Notes: generated by a model from the letters alone, not told the origin. Shown: positions 1-13,600, counted from the stretch's first letter. The stretch is DNA of 64,000 nt from Hypomesus transpacificus (GCF_021917145.1 NC_061066.1:7962257-8026256), one strand, 5' to 3'. Program-made: numbers and translations.

Positions 1-1020
1 TGGTGTTGGGAAGAAAGAAACATGACCCAGAGTATCAAAATTGCGATTATTTAAAACACTAAACCAGAACAGTGACCCTATGATTCAGATAAATCATTTC
101 CAATTCAACCACTCCAAATGAAAAGCTGAAAATATCAAATTTTCAAATCTTTTAAACTCATCCAGAGACCATAAATCCGTTCAATGACTCTAGCAGCGTG
201 TCTCGTCTGATCCCATGAGGGAACGTGGAGAGGGCAGCTCTGCTGCACACAGGGTATGAACACCATCACATCTCAATGGACTGATTCACTCAGACAGAAT
301 CAGTGTTTATCAAATGAGGCATTAGGATAATAATCTGTCCCTTGGGCTGGATGAGTGACAACGCAGATGGCCGCAGGTCATAGAATGATGATTAGCATAA
401 ACCAACAGGGGGGAGGAGATTCGTGGATGGGCTACAGGACCTTCTATTGGTCAAGACAGGAAGTAGGGATGAGTGAGAATGAAAAGAAGAGAAGGAAAAA
501 TGGAAACAGGGGGGAAAGGGGAAGGAGAGGGATGGAGAGGAGAGAGAAAGGGAGAGAGCGAGAGGGAAAGGGAGAGACAGACTTGGAGGAGGTGGTTGAA
601 GAGTTAAGAGCCTGGCTCTCCCTGAAACTGCTGTGTGCATGATGGAAACCATATGTTCTCTAGGGGGGCGGTGTGTGTGTGTGTCAGGGGAGTGGTGGTC
701 TAAAGCTTTACTCTGTCTCCTTGTCAATACCACACCGTCCACAGATGGAGACTAGACCGTTCCCATGGGAACTCATACAGCCCCACTGATTACCAGGTAA
801 TTGCAGTGCAATGAATCACAAAAGACTTGCTTCTAACGGCAGACCAGCATTATGAAAATGTACAGATACGTCACGGAACATGCCATCGTTGCAACATGGC
901 AGCCATCTTTGAACACGCTGCACAGACAGCCTAGATGGATACATCCTCAATAGTCATCACTGCAGCGCTGAATTGTCTAAGCTGAGGGCATACAGTGCTG
1001 TCTGTTTCCTCCCCTGGTGG
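1..1020. other. mettl25 intron or flank, no exon seen
   Basis: This should be mettl25 intron 5 (minus strand). It contains a purine-rich run (about 475-585) and otherwise unique sequence. Translations of both strands show no further METTL25 exon. Confidence 0.5.
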
Positions 1021-1260
1021 TGTAGTTACCCTGTGTGCTGGGGTACTCCTCAGACAGGTGGTGTAACGGGTGTAGTTACCCTGTGTGCTGGGGTACTCCT
1101 CAGACAGGTGGTGTAACGGGTGTAGTTACCCTGTGTGCTGGGGTACTCCTCAGACAGGTGGTGTAACGGGTGTAGTTACCCTGTGTGCTGGGGTACTCCT
1201 CAGACAGGTGGTGTAACGGGTGTAGTTACCCTGTGTGTTGGGGTCGTACTCCTCAGACAG
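1021..1260. repeat. 50-bp minisatellite made from the mettl25 exon 5 edge
   Basis: Five units with period 50 start at 1021, 1071, 1121, 1171 and 1221. The last unit is the native exon 5 end with its donor. Read on the minus strand, the other units repeat about 30 nt of exon (a 3-nt deletion changes EYDPN to EYPS) plus the donor GTAACT. The four outer copies look identical to each other, so the expansion is recent. Confidence 0.9.
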
Positions 1261-3964
1261 GAAGTGGTAACAGCAGCCCACGCTGCAGACAGACAGCAGC
1301 TCTTGCTTGGCAGCAAACATGCGCAGGGTGCTGGGAGCCAGGTCTCCACACGTGTGCAGCCCGACCATGACGGCATCCTGAGAGAGGGAGGGAGAGGGGG
1401 GAGAGAGGGAGGGAGAGAAGGAGAAGGAGAGGGGGAGAGAATGAGAGGGAGAAGGGGGAGAGAGGGAGGGAGAGAAGGAGAAGGGGAGAGAATGAGAGGG
1501 AGAGGGGGGAGAGAAAGGAAAACAGGGAAAGAGGGGGACAGAATGAGAGGGAGAGGGGGGAGAGAGGGAGGGAGAGAAGGGGAGAGAATGAGAGGGAGAG
1601 GGGGGAGAGAGAAAGGAAAACAGGGAAAGAGGGGGACAGAATGAGAGGGAGAGGGGGGAGAGAGGGAAGGAGAGAAGGAGAGGGGGAGAGAATGAGATAG
1701 GGAGAAAATGAGAGGGAGAGAGAATGAGAGAGGGAGGGAGAGAGAAGGAAAGAGGGAGAGAGAATGAGAGGGAAAGGGATGGGTGGGAGAGATAATGAGA
1801 GGGAGAGAAGGGGAGAGAGCTGTCCTGACACCACAGTGTGTCGTGACACTCTCTCACCTCCAGCTCAGAGATGATCTCTCGTAGCTCCGTCTCCGCGGTG
1901 ACGTAGGAGGTCAAAGGTGAGTACAGGCCGCTGTCCCCGTTGGCCCTGTTCTGGGCCTTCCTCTGCAGGTTCTCCATTTTCCTCCTCTCCCTCTCCTCCA
2001 CACTCAGCTCGCTAGAGGGAGTCCTGGGGGGGACAGGGTCGATCGCGTCCACGGATAGGGTGCTGAGGAACAGATCTCCTGCCTCTAATTCTGGGGTCTC
2101 CGGGTCTGTGGTTCCATCGGCTACGGAGTTGACCTCGGGCCAATTGGGGACGGACGGGAGGGATGGAGATGGGATTTTATCCTGGTTGTTCTGCGACGTC
2201 ACTCGTCTCTCTGTCGGACGTGATTCTGCGCTGCTAGGCTGGGACACGGCCTCTCTCCTCCAGTCTGCCTTCTCAACCCAACTAGGCTTGCTGGTATCCA
2301 CTTTCTCTGGGTTGTCATCCACAGGTTTCTTCTCTCCTGCACAGGCTCCTCCCCTCTCCTTCCTGCCGACCTGACTGTGTTTCTGGTAAGCCCTGGAGTA
2401 CTTCTTCAACTTCCTGTTTAGTTCCTGGGCGCCGTGCGTGTTGGTGCTGGAGGAGTCGATGCCATAGACCCTGAGGCCGTACTGCAGAGACAGGAAGGAG
2501 CACAGATAGCCCTTACCTGAGCCCACGTCAATCACCTGGACGCAAAGGGAGATGGGAGATGTAGTCAGGAAGCAGGCTGATGTTTTGACAGTTCAGAAAA
2601 GCATTTTGCTATACATACATATCGCTGAGAATCTGAATGAGCTTCATTCGTCACTGAATGAGCTTCATTCGTTATGTAAATTCACACATACAAGAAATTG
2701 ACTGTGGCAGGAAGGTGCATACGATAAACATATACAAATCTTAATTAAATATTAAAATAGAAAAACTAGTAATATACAAGTCTCAATATGACACCAATGA
2801 ATTACACTACTGACTAGTATGAGGCACATGGGTGGTTGATAGATATCTTATTGAGGTCTGTCCCATACAATACATGAATGCTAAGTTAGGGTTTTATTAA
2901 GAAAAGGACATTACCTGTTTGACTCTGCAGTGTCTGGCTAAACTAGACACCACCTCAGACATGGCCCGGACCTCATGGGATTTCTTAGAGTTCATAAACT
3001 CCCCCGGCTCGATCACAGGTCCTGGAACAGTAAGTATACGTCTACAGTGCACAGCAATTGTCTGATATACAAAGGCACCTTTTTATTAGATACGCATATA
3101 AACTTCTAAATTGATCTGGAGGGAATGCTATTGAGGGAAACCATGGTAACTAAAACGGTTCATTCTGTGTCTCTTGTACTGTAGCATGGGGTTCAGACTC
3201 TTTAATTTTTTATGTAAAAAAAAAAACCGAATGCACTCTGGAGAGGAATCAAAGATTATATTCCCTTTGATTTCAGCTCAGCCGAAACATCGGCCAACAG
3301 AAAAAAGCATGCAAGAATTTGGGTTCGTTTTAATCAAGCACCTTCTTCCGGGGGTGAGGGGTCAGCGACTTTGAGGGACTCCAGCAGGTCGTTCCTGGAC
3401 ATGCACACCCCGAGACCAGACAGGGAGTGGGCCTTGGCAGCTTTCAACAGCTCGTCCACATTCACCAGCCGCTTAGTTTCAGTGCAGAAACCAAACGTTG
3501 TCTTGGTCTTTGTCTTATCTGCAAGTTCAACTTTAACAAGAGGATTGTTTTTGTCATTTCATATGTTAAAACATTGCGAAGTGCTAGCGAAACAAATTAT
3601 CGTGAAATGCTTTAGTTTTTCATCAAGTTCATCAGTTTAGCCCAAACATTCAGTGTAATGTTAGCCTACATTAAGTATAAGAACGATTTTGTGTAACATT
3701 GTCCTCTTCTTGATACAGCTGTTAGCCGCAGCTTTAGTCAACCTTACCTTTGATTTCACAGTCAACTAACGGCCTCTTGTGGGCAGCACCGGAGATTGCT
3801 GCTAGCAACTCCGCTGGTGGAACAGACATAAACTGATCCCACACATCGCGAGTGTAAAAATCAACAGTGTGTGCATTCGCAATGCTCAGCGTAACAGAAA
3901 GGAATTGCTTTACTTCATCTATCTTATTTCGAATTGCTTCGAGAGAATTGAAATGCGATGCCAT
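1230..3964 (-). CDS. mettl25: METTL25-like methyltransferase, 5' exons 1-5, cut by window edge
   Basis: Predicted S-adenosylmethionine-dependent methyltransferase-like protein of the METTL25 family; its substrate is not established here. Exons on the minus strand: 3748-3964 (ATG at 3964), 3342-3518, 2915-3021, 1858-2535 and 1230-1377. All have GT-AG borders and compatible phases, giving about 442 codons. Exon 1 has the family N-terminus (FLSVTLSIANAHTVDFYTRD). Exon 4 opens with the SAM-binding glycine motif VIDVGSGKGYLC, followed by a long Ser/Glu/Pro-rich, low-complexity insert. Exon 5 carries VGLHTCGDLAPSTLR and GCCYHFLSEEYDPN. The remaining 3' exons should lie left of position 1; none was found in 1-1229. 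Intron 4 is a 450-bp purine tract. The exon 5 donor (GTAACT at 1229) adjoins a 50-bp tandem array copied from this exon edge. The gene is divergent from ccdc59, as in other vertebrates. The family call is firm; the donor of exon 2 (GTGCTT) is the weakest junction. Confidence 0.88.
1381..1830. repeat. Purine-rich (GGGAGA)n tract in mettl25 intron 4
   Basis: About 450 bp of near-pure purine on the plus strand with a repeating GAGAGGGAGAGG pattern; it forms a polypyrimidine run on the transcribed strand directly before the exon 5 acceptor at 1378. It may form triplex structures. Long reading frames across it are artefacts of the repeat. Confidence 0.85.
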
Positions 3965-4302
3965 AGATACAAACTATCAAACCTTAACGTGCTTTCTGTG
4001 GGAGCTTACTAGGATTTCGTTATTTCCCGTCGTTAGCAAGGCATTAGTAGTTGCACAACGAATAGGATAGTTTTCTAGTCGTCACAAAGACGCCATGATG
4101 GGTGTACCAAAGTGCACTGTAAACTGCAATGGAAGGTCAAATGAACAATGATCGATTTATCTTGTATCCACTTGCATGCCTTTTGCAAGTGAATAGCTAC
4201 CTTTTTGTCACGTAATCACGATGCGACAAGAAGGAAGCACATGCACGCAGTACGATAGTTGTAAACAGATGCATTTTCTAATGTCAATTACACTTCAGTG
4301 AC
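3965..4302. promoter_or_regulatory. Bidirectional promoter region between mettl25 and ccdc59
   Basis: Only 338 bp separate the two divergent start codons (mettl25 ATG at 3964 minus, ccdc59 ATG at 4303 plus), so both 5' UTRs and their promoters must share this segment. I see no clear TATA box at a sensible distance. Close head-to-head pairing of these two genes is also seen in other vertebrates. That the spacing implies co-regulation is inference. Confidence 0.6.
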
Positions 4303-5604
4303 ATGGCGCCGGTAAATTCTAATATAAAGGCTAAAGGGACATTCACGGGAAAAGGAGGCAGGGATAACCCAGCAAATAACCCACACGGCAGTGCAAACAA
4401 ACAGAAGAGAAAATGGGTTTCCGAGCATAAAGTTTTTGATGGAAGCGTTGGAGAAGGTAACGTGGCCATAGTTGCTATGCTTTCCCAATATCTTAAAATG
4501 ACGTTCGCTAATAATGTCAGATATATAGCATAGTTAAGTTTGTATATGTATAGTCTTTTGACAAATTGATATACTGTGTTGGATGCAGTACTCAATGCAT
4601 CAAATATAGCCTACAATATTTTTCTTTTACGAAATTGTTATATTCACAGGTCAGGGGTTTGCGTTCAAGAGGAAGCAGAAAGTGCAACATGAGTACAACA
4701 AACTTCTACGAAAAGAGCGGAGAAAGACGCCGGGTGTCCAAACGCACTACAAAGAGGATTACCCGGAGCACCTGAAACATCTGTACATGGCTGAAGCCGA
4801 GAAGCTGAAAAACGAGACTCGGATGAACAAAATAAATAGGACCATGGGCAGGCAGGGTGGAGTGGTAGAAGCTGTAACAGAAGACCGAGGAGAGGAAACT
4901 CTCCCAGACCAGGGCACACCCTCTGACCCTGTCACGTCAGAAGATCGGACAGACTCTGCCCCTGAACCCACAAAGGACTTACAAGCCGACAGGTAGGTCT
5001 AGCGAACAATTATTTGAAGACTGAATCAGGGGCGTTGCCAGAATTTTCGTTTAATTAATATTCGTATCAGGTATCCCATTTGTAATGAGTAAGAACGTCT
5101 TTCTTCCTAGAGTTGGCTTGGTCTGCGTTTATCTTGATTACATGATCCACATGATGCAAACATTGACAATTGATATACTTGAATAAAGATTCCGCAGGTT
5201 CAGTAATATTGTCTGTCGTCTTTCCAGTCTCCCCATGAGCAACCGTCAGAAGAAGAAAATGATGAAGAAGACCTCCTATCAGAAGACCAAAGAAGAGTTT
5301 GAGAAGATCAAAGAAAAGCGATCACAAAAGAAAGAAGTAAAGTTTTCCACAAAAACAAAACGACCCTTAACCGTAACTCTTGCCACATTGTACACATGTT
5401 TGGAAAGTGTTTTATAAAGTGCTTCTGTTTTTCCTTCAGGAATTCTTGAAGAGTAAACAGCAGAGAGAAGTGGCCATCCAGAAGTACAAACAGAAAAAGA
5501 CAGAAACCTTTCAAATGCTGAGCAAAAAGACAAGGAAAGGACAACCTAACCTCAATCTACAGATGGAGTACTTACTGCAGAAGATACAAGGAAGTGGGAA
5601 ATGA
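4303..5604 (+). CDS. ccdc59: CCDC59 / TAP26 (thyroid transcription factor 1-associated protein 26)
   Basis: Small, basic, coiled-coil nuclear protein. The family is known as a partner of TTF-1/NKX2-1 and is linked to ribosome biogenesis; neither role is visible in the sequence itself. Coding exons: 4303-4456, 4650-4992, 5228-5336 and 5440-5604, all GT-AG with matching phases, total 771 nt or 256 aa (human about 241). Recognisable segments are [20 protein letters not shown] across the exon 1-2 junction, [17 protein letters not shown] and [20 protein letters not shown] in exon 2, and a Lys/Glu-rich helix in exons 3-4 ending [15 protein letters not shown]. An acidic, poorly conserved stretch separates the two basic regions. 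The start is the first ATG in frame with the conserved N-terminus. No AATAAA lies close to the stop; an ATTAAA near 5656 is a possible poly(A) signal. The gene looks intact. Confidence 0.9.
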
Positions 5605-7510
5605 CCAGACGATGCTGGAAAAAGCATGAATCAACAGGTTTTAACACATGAACCATATTAAAAGACCACTAACCAGAGACGTGTGTTCAAAGTAATTTCG
5701 ATGTAAAACTGTTTTTAAATGTCTGTGGTCTATTTTAAAGACTCATGTTTTTCATTTTGGAAACATCACAGACTGTTCCTCTAAACGTTGATTATAGCCT
5801 ATGTTATTTTAAATATTTTCAGTTGATGTGTGATTGTGGACCATAGGACTATAACAGGAGGGCATAACATGTGAGAACTCTTTCATCTTTAGTTACTGTT
5901 CCAGTAAAAAAAAACTTGTAATACAATGTTTGGGATTTCTATTATAAAAATTAATATTCATTGATTATAAACAAACGGATGTGTCTTTGATATTTTACCT
6001 CATGGCATTTTGAACTCGCGGCTGGTCGATCTCGCCATGCCCACGCGACGTTTCCCATTAACCTATCCATGAGTTCCCATAGCTACAGATGCTGAGCCTA
6101 ACATTTCGAAGTAGCCTGTGGCACCGTGGTTAATACCTTTTCCGTGCTGGGAAGAACGCTCATTTGGGGCCTACGTGCTCTCATAGCAGCAGAAATCCAA
6201 CCGGGTTTAATAATCCCCAGGCGACTGCCCCATGACATCACATGGTCGCAGGATGACTTTTCGAACGCTGTGGTGAAACAAGACTTGATACAAAGAAAGC
6301 TGTAGATACGGTCAATGTGTATTTACAGGCTGATTCTTTCTGCAAGCGTGTCATCGTCTCGAGGCTCTTTTTGACTGCGTCAACGTCAGAAGGTAAGTTA
6401 TTTGACCTTTGTCTTTATTTTCCAATAACTCAAGTTTGATTGTTGTTTGTCTGCTAAAAAAGAAAATATATCGATTATATTCGCTTTCAATGAGGAACTC
6501 CTTGCCACACCCCTGTTGATTCTACCACAGTCCATTCATTTAGCCTAATTGAAAAAAAATATCTTACGGTTTTTAGATCAAGCTCAAAGACGTTCCAGAT
6601 TCTTTCTGATCAATGCACAACTTTTTGATATGCTGGAATAGTTTTTGTCGGATATTGCATACTTATACTTAATCCAATTTCAATACGGAGATTTTTCAGA
6701 TGTGTTGACCTGCACATGAAAGATTACACTTGTTTCCTAAATAGAAAATGTGAGTGTGACAGCCTTACCTAGTTTGGTCGCTCAGTCCTCAAAAATCCCT
6801 TCCTCTCCACATCATCGATGTCTGAAGGAGAGATGAACTCCTGTCGCCCAGGCACCAGACCCATCTGCAAGCTCATGGTTTATTTGAGAAATAGTCTGGC
6901 GATGCCAAGCATCAACTCCCGAGTAGTCACAAATGTTGGTTTGATTTCCATTTTTAAGCACATGAAAGTTCCTCTGAAGACAGCAGTTGGCACAAGTACA
7001 AAATAAAAATTTTCATAGTTTAGAATGAAATCGTATGAGTTCAAACCATCTGCAAATACATATATACACAACTATACATATATTTTAGTTTTCTAAGGAA
7101 TTAACGTAGTCATGTGTTTTGTATGCTAAGGGGTATTATAATAAGCCTATACGGTATGTTTACCTACACCATGGGAAGTTGTGAGGGTCAGGCTTGTGAG
7201 AAGGGTAAATGTGGAGCTTTAGTTTGTGTGCTGATCACTGCTGATTCACTGTGATGGACTTATCAGTAGGCTACAGACTGGGAACCAGATGAAGCTGTGA
7301 GCTCATGTTTGATTGGTCTGGTGATGTCAGGCCAGTTCAGTATACTGCAGAAACAGCTGTTTGGGTGCTGGAATCAGGACAAACTTGCAGCATAGTTCAA
7401 ACATCACAAACTTGTAACCTCGATGAAACTACAAAAAATTGAATGCAGAACATTTCGTAGTACATTTTCCAACGTACACAACCTGGTATCTATCTCTTCT
7501 CTTCTTCTCA
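5605..7510. other. Intergenic: ccdc59 3' end and cracr2a 5' region
   Basis: No coding exon recognised. A GTAAGT donor at 6393, preceded by an unremarkable GC-richer stretch from about 6000, could mark a non-coding first exon of cracr2a spliced to the acceptor at 7509-7510 (TTCTCAG). That link is a guess from spacing and splice-site quality. The rest is AT-rich unique sequence. Confidence 0.3.
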
Positions 7511-7625
7511 GGAACTTCAGAAAAAGGACAAAAGCATCCCAACGCACGATAGCTAATCCTCTGATTGGTCAAACTCCTGCAGTCTTCCTGGTTCTAACTT
7601 CACAAGGTCACATCCTTTCTCCACA

Positions 7626-7664
7626 ATGCCCACGGGCCACATGAAGAAGACACAGGGCCAATGA
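7626..7664 (+). promoter_or_regulatory. Candidate upstream ORF before the cracr2a start
   Basis: If the first coding exon begins at the acceptor at 7510, the mRNA meets an ATG at 7626 that opens a 12-codon frame ending TGA at 7664, then an overlapping ATG at 7661 in another frame, before the main ATG at 7672. Such an arrangement commonly lowers translation of the main frame. Whether this segment is transcribed as 5' UTR is not shown. Confidence 0.3.
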
Positions 7665-7671
7665 GGCGGCT

Positions 7672-10600
7672 ATGTCTGATTCCCGACCCCACCACGCTCC
7701 CAGAGTCCCTGAGATGGCGGAGGAGAGCCGGAGCCAGTCCGGGGGCTCTGCCCCCGAGCGGAGGGGCTCAGACTGGGGCAGTATCGCCATGCTGGACAAG
7801 ACCAAAGAGTTCTTCCGGACCTGTGACATGGAGGGCAAAGGATTCATCACACGCACTGATATGAGGGTGAGTCAGGAGAGAGGAGCTGGCAAGCAGGATG
7901 TGCCGGGTACAGCAGGGTCCTGGATTTGCTGGGTACAGCAGGGTCCTGGATGTGCTGGGTACAGCAGGGTCCTGTGCTGGGTACAGCAGGGTCCTGGATG
8001 TGCTGGGTACAGCAGGGTTCTGGATGTGCCGGGTACAGCAGGGTCCTGGATGTGCTGGGTACAGCAGGGTCCTGGATGTGCTGGGTACAGCAGGGTCCTG
8101 GATGTGCTGGGTACAGCAGGGTCCTGGATGTGCCGGGTACAGCAGGGTTCTGGATGTGCCAGGTATGGCCATCAGCTGGCTTCAGAGGAAGAGAACGACA
8201 GTTTTTCAGTGATACCTCTCTGACTGTAGCAACTCGGTAATCACACTTCCACACAAGCATAACCAGACAAGACATCTTTAAACAACTGTATCTGAGAAGG
8301 GCGTGTGTTTGTGACGTGTTGTCGTTGGTTGGGAATAAGAAGGTTGAGGACCAATAGCGTTTCTGAAACTGAGTATGTTTCCACACAGACAGGAAGTGCT
8401 CTGTGTTCTTGGTCTTGGCTTCCTCTACTCTCCTGTCGTCGTGTTTTCATGTTTATATTTGTCTTTTATGAGGGACCCTCCACACACACACACTCTGAAG
8501 CAGCCACTTAATATTACCATTCTTTTGATCACTGTGTTTAGAAACATGCTCTCTGCTCAATGGATTATCCACCCAGACCCACAGCGTAAACACCCACACA
8601 TACACACACACACGTAAACAATCAATTAATTAACCTAGTATCCATGGTTACACAACCTCACACATAAACAATAAACACTCACACAACTTCACAAAAATAG
8701 AAATGGAAACCAATAATTCTACGGTGAATACTCGATCCATTCTACCGTCACGCAGAAGGAAAACAAATTATAGAAGGATATGCGTAGACTATAATATTGC
8801 ATAATAGTGTGTTTTAGTCTTTGTGTTGAAGATATGTTTAGCCTTGGGTCTGTGTGAATTATTGCATGCGTGAACTGCAGATTATTGACTGAACCTTGTC
8901 ATTGTGAACTCGTCTCTGTGTGTGTGTGTCATCCCTACAGAGGCTGCATAGAGAACTCCCTCTCTCAGCTGAGGAACTGGAAGATGTGTTTGATTCCTTG
9001 GATGTGGACCGTAATGGTTACCTCACGCTCGGAGAGTTCTCTACTGGGTTCAGTAGGTTCTGCTTCCTGTTTCCCCCGTAGCTCTGCTGTGATAAATTGA
9101 CTTCCTGTTTCCCCGTAGCTCTGCTGTGATAAATTGACTTCCTGTTTCCCCGTAGCTCTGCTGTGATAGGTTGATGATGTCAAATGAAAAACTTTGCAGT
9201 CACTTCATACACCTCTATAATATCTGACCCGGGTAAAAATATGATTTTCTCGATTGTTTACTCATCCCTACTGTACTTCCAATGCTTCACTTAAAATATC
9301 TGCTTGTTTGTAATCAAAAGTACAGTGTGTTTGACCCAGATATGAATGATGTATCATCTTGTTTATGAATACAGTATATTCACTCAAACAACAATTCCAG
9401 TCTCACTGCTGTGGTACTTCCTGATGTGGGCGTGTCCTCAGGCCAGTTCCTGCACGGCCGGAGGATCTCATTGGCTGATGAGCAGAGTCCCGCCACTGCA
9501 CCCAGGGTTCCGGAATCCCTGTACCAGAACCAATGGGAGGCGAAGCTGACCAGGGGAGAGGACGAGGAGGAGAAACACTTCTGCATGCTGCTGGACAGTC
9601 TGGGAGCCAGCAACGTGTTCGAGGAGTAAGCTCAGTTGACATGCTGTTCTGGTATTCACATGCTGTACTGGTATACTGGAGGTCAGATGGCTGAGCAGTT
9701 AGGGAATCAGGCTAGTAATCAGAGGGTTGCCAGTTCGATTCCCGGCCAAACCAATTACGTTGTGTCCTTGGGCATTTCAACCTACTTGCCTCGGGGGAAT
9801 GTTCCTGTACTTACTGTACGTCGCTCTGGATAAGAGCGTCTGCTAAATGACTAAATGTTAATGGAATTCTCTTAGCTGGCGTAAATATGTGCGACCTCTA
9901 GGTGTGATTTCCTTCCGTAGCTGAGGAAGTAAATCATACTTGATGCAGCACATGCATTTTTAATACCCTTTTACAGGCTGGAAGCTAGTTCGTAGACTGT
10001 TGTTTTTGCTACCCAGATGACGGGTCAAGAAATGTGAGGAGATACTTCAACTTTCTCTCCTCCAGTCCAGGGGAGGTGCGAAGTCTCTGGGCCCGGCTGA
10101 GGAGAGACGAGCCTCATCTCCTGTCCAACTTCGAGGAGTTCCTGGCCAGGGTGACCTCCCAGATCAAGGAGGCCCACCAGGAGAGGAGAGAGATGGAGAG
10201 CGCCCTCCAGAGGTGGGGAGGAAAAAATAAAAATGCGCTCCAGTGTCCTCAGCGGTGGTTCCCAACCCTGGTCCTCAGGGACCCCCTGTCCTGCATGTTT
10301 TAGATGTTTCCCTCTTCCCACACACCTGATTCAAATGAAAGGTCGTTACCAGGCTTCTGCAGAGCTACATGATGACCCATTCATTTGAATCAGGTGTTTT
10401 GGAAGAGGGAAACATCTAAAACATGCAGAACAAGGCGGTACAAGGACCAGGGTTGAAAATCGCTCACCTAGAGTTCTGCTCCGGAGAACAGAGGGAGACC
10501 TATATCAGCTGTATTATCTGTGGGGAAGCTCTGGTTGACAGTTGGTGAAGCTGTAGGAGAAGCCGGTGACTTGTGGCGACGCGCGTTTGTGTGGCAGCCT

Positions 10601-13600
10601 TGCGTTGAGGCCGTGCCCCTGCGCCCCAGGGGGGGGTTACTGTAAGCCCCTATAGAATGCTCCCCTTATCCCTGTGTAATCCCAGGCACAATATAACACT
10701 GAAAACCCTGACAGCCACTACGAATACTGCATGAAATCTACGCCTTCGGATAATATGTACCATCGGGACACAGATTTTTTGGGTTCGGATGTTGTGAATG
10801 ATGAGAATGATCCCGATGTGTATTCATGTGTGTTCTGGGGGTTGGCTGTGTTTAGTACGTTACCATGGCGGCACCGTGCGGTACCCCTAAGAGGACTTGA
10901 GTCTTCTACAGGTTTGCTAATTGGTTGTCTGAGCCCTTAAAGGGTGTCTAAAGAATGCTGGAGGAATGTAAGAACCATGAATGAAAGGCCTGTTTGTTGG
11001 ACGTTCCCCGTTTACGTGTGGGTGGGTTTAACAATATAATGATCTGCATATGTACAGTTGTGCATGTGTGTGTGTCTGTGCATGTGTGTTTGTGTAAATA
11101 CAGATGGGGGGGTGGGAGACTGTAAACAACTGTTAGCATTGTACCAACACATGCCCCTCAGATCTCATTATCTGAATCGGTACAATGTCTCCCTTGTTAA
11201 ACGTCCAGAACAGCATCCGGTCGAGGAGGATATTTGTTTTGTTTGAGTTTTTGTTCCGTAATAAAGCTCACCTTGTGTACTTTTTCTCTGTGTTCAGGAA
11301 AGCTGCCACACACGACACAGAGATACGACGACTCTACGAAGAGATGGAGCTGCAAATCAAGAACGAGAAGGACCGGATTCTACTCAAGGTAATGTAGATA
11401 CAGACTATCCATCCTATTGTCATCTTAGTACTAGAATATAAACCACTATACATCTACATAGATATTTTACACAAACCACTCATGATGGATCATAGTCTGG
11501 CAAAATAGTTTCCTTAGGCCCTGCTTGTTCCTTCCTCCCTCCACCTAGCCAAGTTGTCTTCCTGTGTAACGTCCCTCACTTCCTGTCCCCCCCCCCCCCC
11601 CCCCCTCCATCCAGGACTCTGAGCGTCTGCAGTCACGCAGTCAGGACCTGGAGCACCAACTGTCCAGCAAGGAGAAGGAGCTGGAACATCTGTTCCTCAA
11701 ACAGAGAAGGGTGAGTGGGCGCTGGCCACAGGACCCTCAGGTAGTCATCGGAACACGCATGGAACACGCATGGAACACGCATGGAACACGCATGGAACAC
11801 TCATGGATGCCAAATAGGATTAAGGTTTAGGGTGTGGCTCTGACTGAGAGAAGATGGAGAGAAGTGACAGGGAGAGAGAAACAGTCACAAAGTGTTCTAT
11901 TATTATCCGAAACAATTCCCCTCCGAAGGTTTCCAGAATTGATCCAACTTTATTGATAAAGATGACCTTTGACCCGGCTGATACTGTCTCTCCCCTCCCC
12001 CGGCGCGGCCTCCCCAGTTGGAGCGCGAGTGTCGGGATCTGAACAGCGAGCAGCAGGAGAGCCGAACACAGAACGTCAAGCTGAAGACGACCAACCAGGA
12101 GCTGTCCAGGGAACTGGATAACACAGCCCAGGAGCTGGCCCTCGCTCAGGAGCAGCTGACCCTCCTGCAAGGCCAGGCGGCCAGGCTGCACCAGGAGAGG
12201 GAGATGTAGGAACACACACACACACACACTGACAGACACATACCCTACAGATTGTTCTACTGAACTTCCCAGCTCAGACAGCAAAGACAAAATCTGTCTC
12301 TAGTAATTACAGTATATCTTCTGAACGCTTCAGTCACAGTCACTGGTGTGTCCTCTGTCCCCTCAGGGAAATGTACAGAGTCACTGAAGGTCTTCAGAGA
12401 GAGAAGCAGAGTCTCATGAAACAGCTAGACCTCTTGAGGTAAAAGACACTCAAACACACGCAGAATATGTACAATTAAACATCTTGTTTTATAACAATAG
12501 CCACATTTGACCGTCTTCTTCTTTAAAGAGAGATGAACAAACACTTAAAAGATGAACGAGACAGCTGCTACGGTATTGTGAGTACAGATTGGCACGTTTC
12601 AGCACCTGTTGGCGAAGAAGTAGCATTCTGATACCGTGAAATTAATAACATCATGATATGTAATAAAACGCTGATGTAAGTTCTCCAATCCTTCAGAAAC
12701 CCAGGAACTCCCTCAGGAAGAAGCAGAAACAGAGAGCTGGTCTGGGGGATCTGTTCTCAGAGCACAGCCAGCCGGTTAAAAGGTGGGTCTTTTATCTCTG
12801 CTCTGATCTGGAATCAGTTCTGTCAGATGTGGTTGTGATTCTGGACAGACAGGATTCTGTCCTGAGGAGAGGTTGTGGAATGAAACAGTGGCTGAAGGGT
12901 GAAACAGAGGATGCTGAAGACAAATCAAATAAACAAACAAAGGAAGTCTTCCAAGGCACTATGAAGTGGATTTGATTTGGAACTGTTTAGTTTGGGGGTG
13001 TAATATTTATTTAACTAGTACGCATAATATCTACAGTTGTGCTGTAATACAATAGATAATAGACAGTATGTTATTTACAAACACATTTATAATGCATTGA
13101 ATGGACAGTATATTCTAAAACTCACTTAAACCTTTTTTTGAGTGCCTTTGATTTGAAAATCTCCACACCTAAATCAACACCAAAAACATTCCTACCCATC
13201 GGCCCGTCCTTCTTTGATCAGATATCCTCTGTTTCTCCTCTTCTCCGTCTCTAAGAGCCCTAATGTCGGACGATTCCTATCAGTCCCTGGAGGCGCTGCC
13301 CATAGAACACCTTCAAATCGTCTTCCTTCTCTCCTCCTGCTCTAGCGAGGATGACAACACCCCCACACACTACCAGCAGCCACCTCCAGCTAACCAGCTG
13401 GGGACCGCTAATGGCTATGTTAGCCTACACCCCGCCCCAGGGCCTGCTGGGAAGACAGAGGTGCAAGGCCTCGGGGCGAGAGAGGTGTTGGGGATGACGG
13501 GAGCCACGACGGAGAGCTTGGAGACGGGCAGAGAGAGGGAGGGGGAGACGGAGAGAGAGATGGAGAGGAAGGCGGACATGTTGGACGCCCCCCCAGATGG

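Noticed and set aside
392..742. Minus-strand frame of 116 codons near the left edge as a possible mettl25 exon
   Set aside because: The translation is Ser/Leu/Pro low complexity from a purine tract and has no METTL25 motif or fitting splice sites.
1150..1860. Long Ser/Pro/Leu frames on the minus strand
   Set aside because: They read through the (GGGAGA)n intron; the real exons on either side end at consensus splice sites.
9681..9760. A tRNA gene, because of clear A-box and B-box-like sequences
   Set aside because: The sequence does not form a full cloverleaf and the same unit occurs six times with a SINE body and tail.
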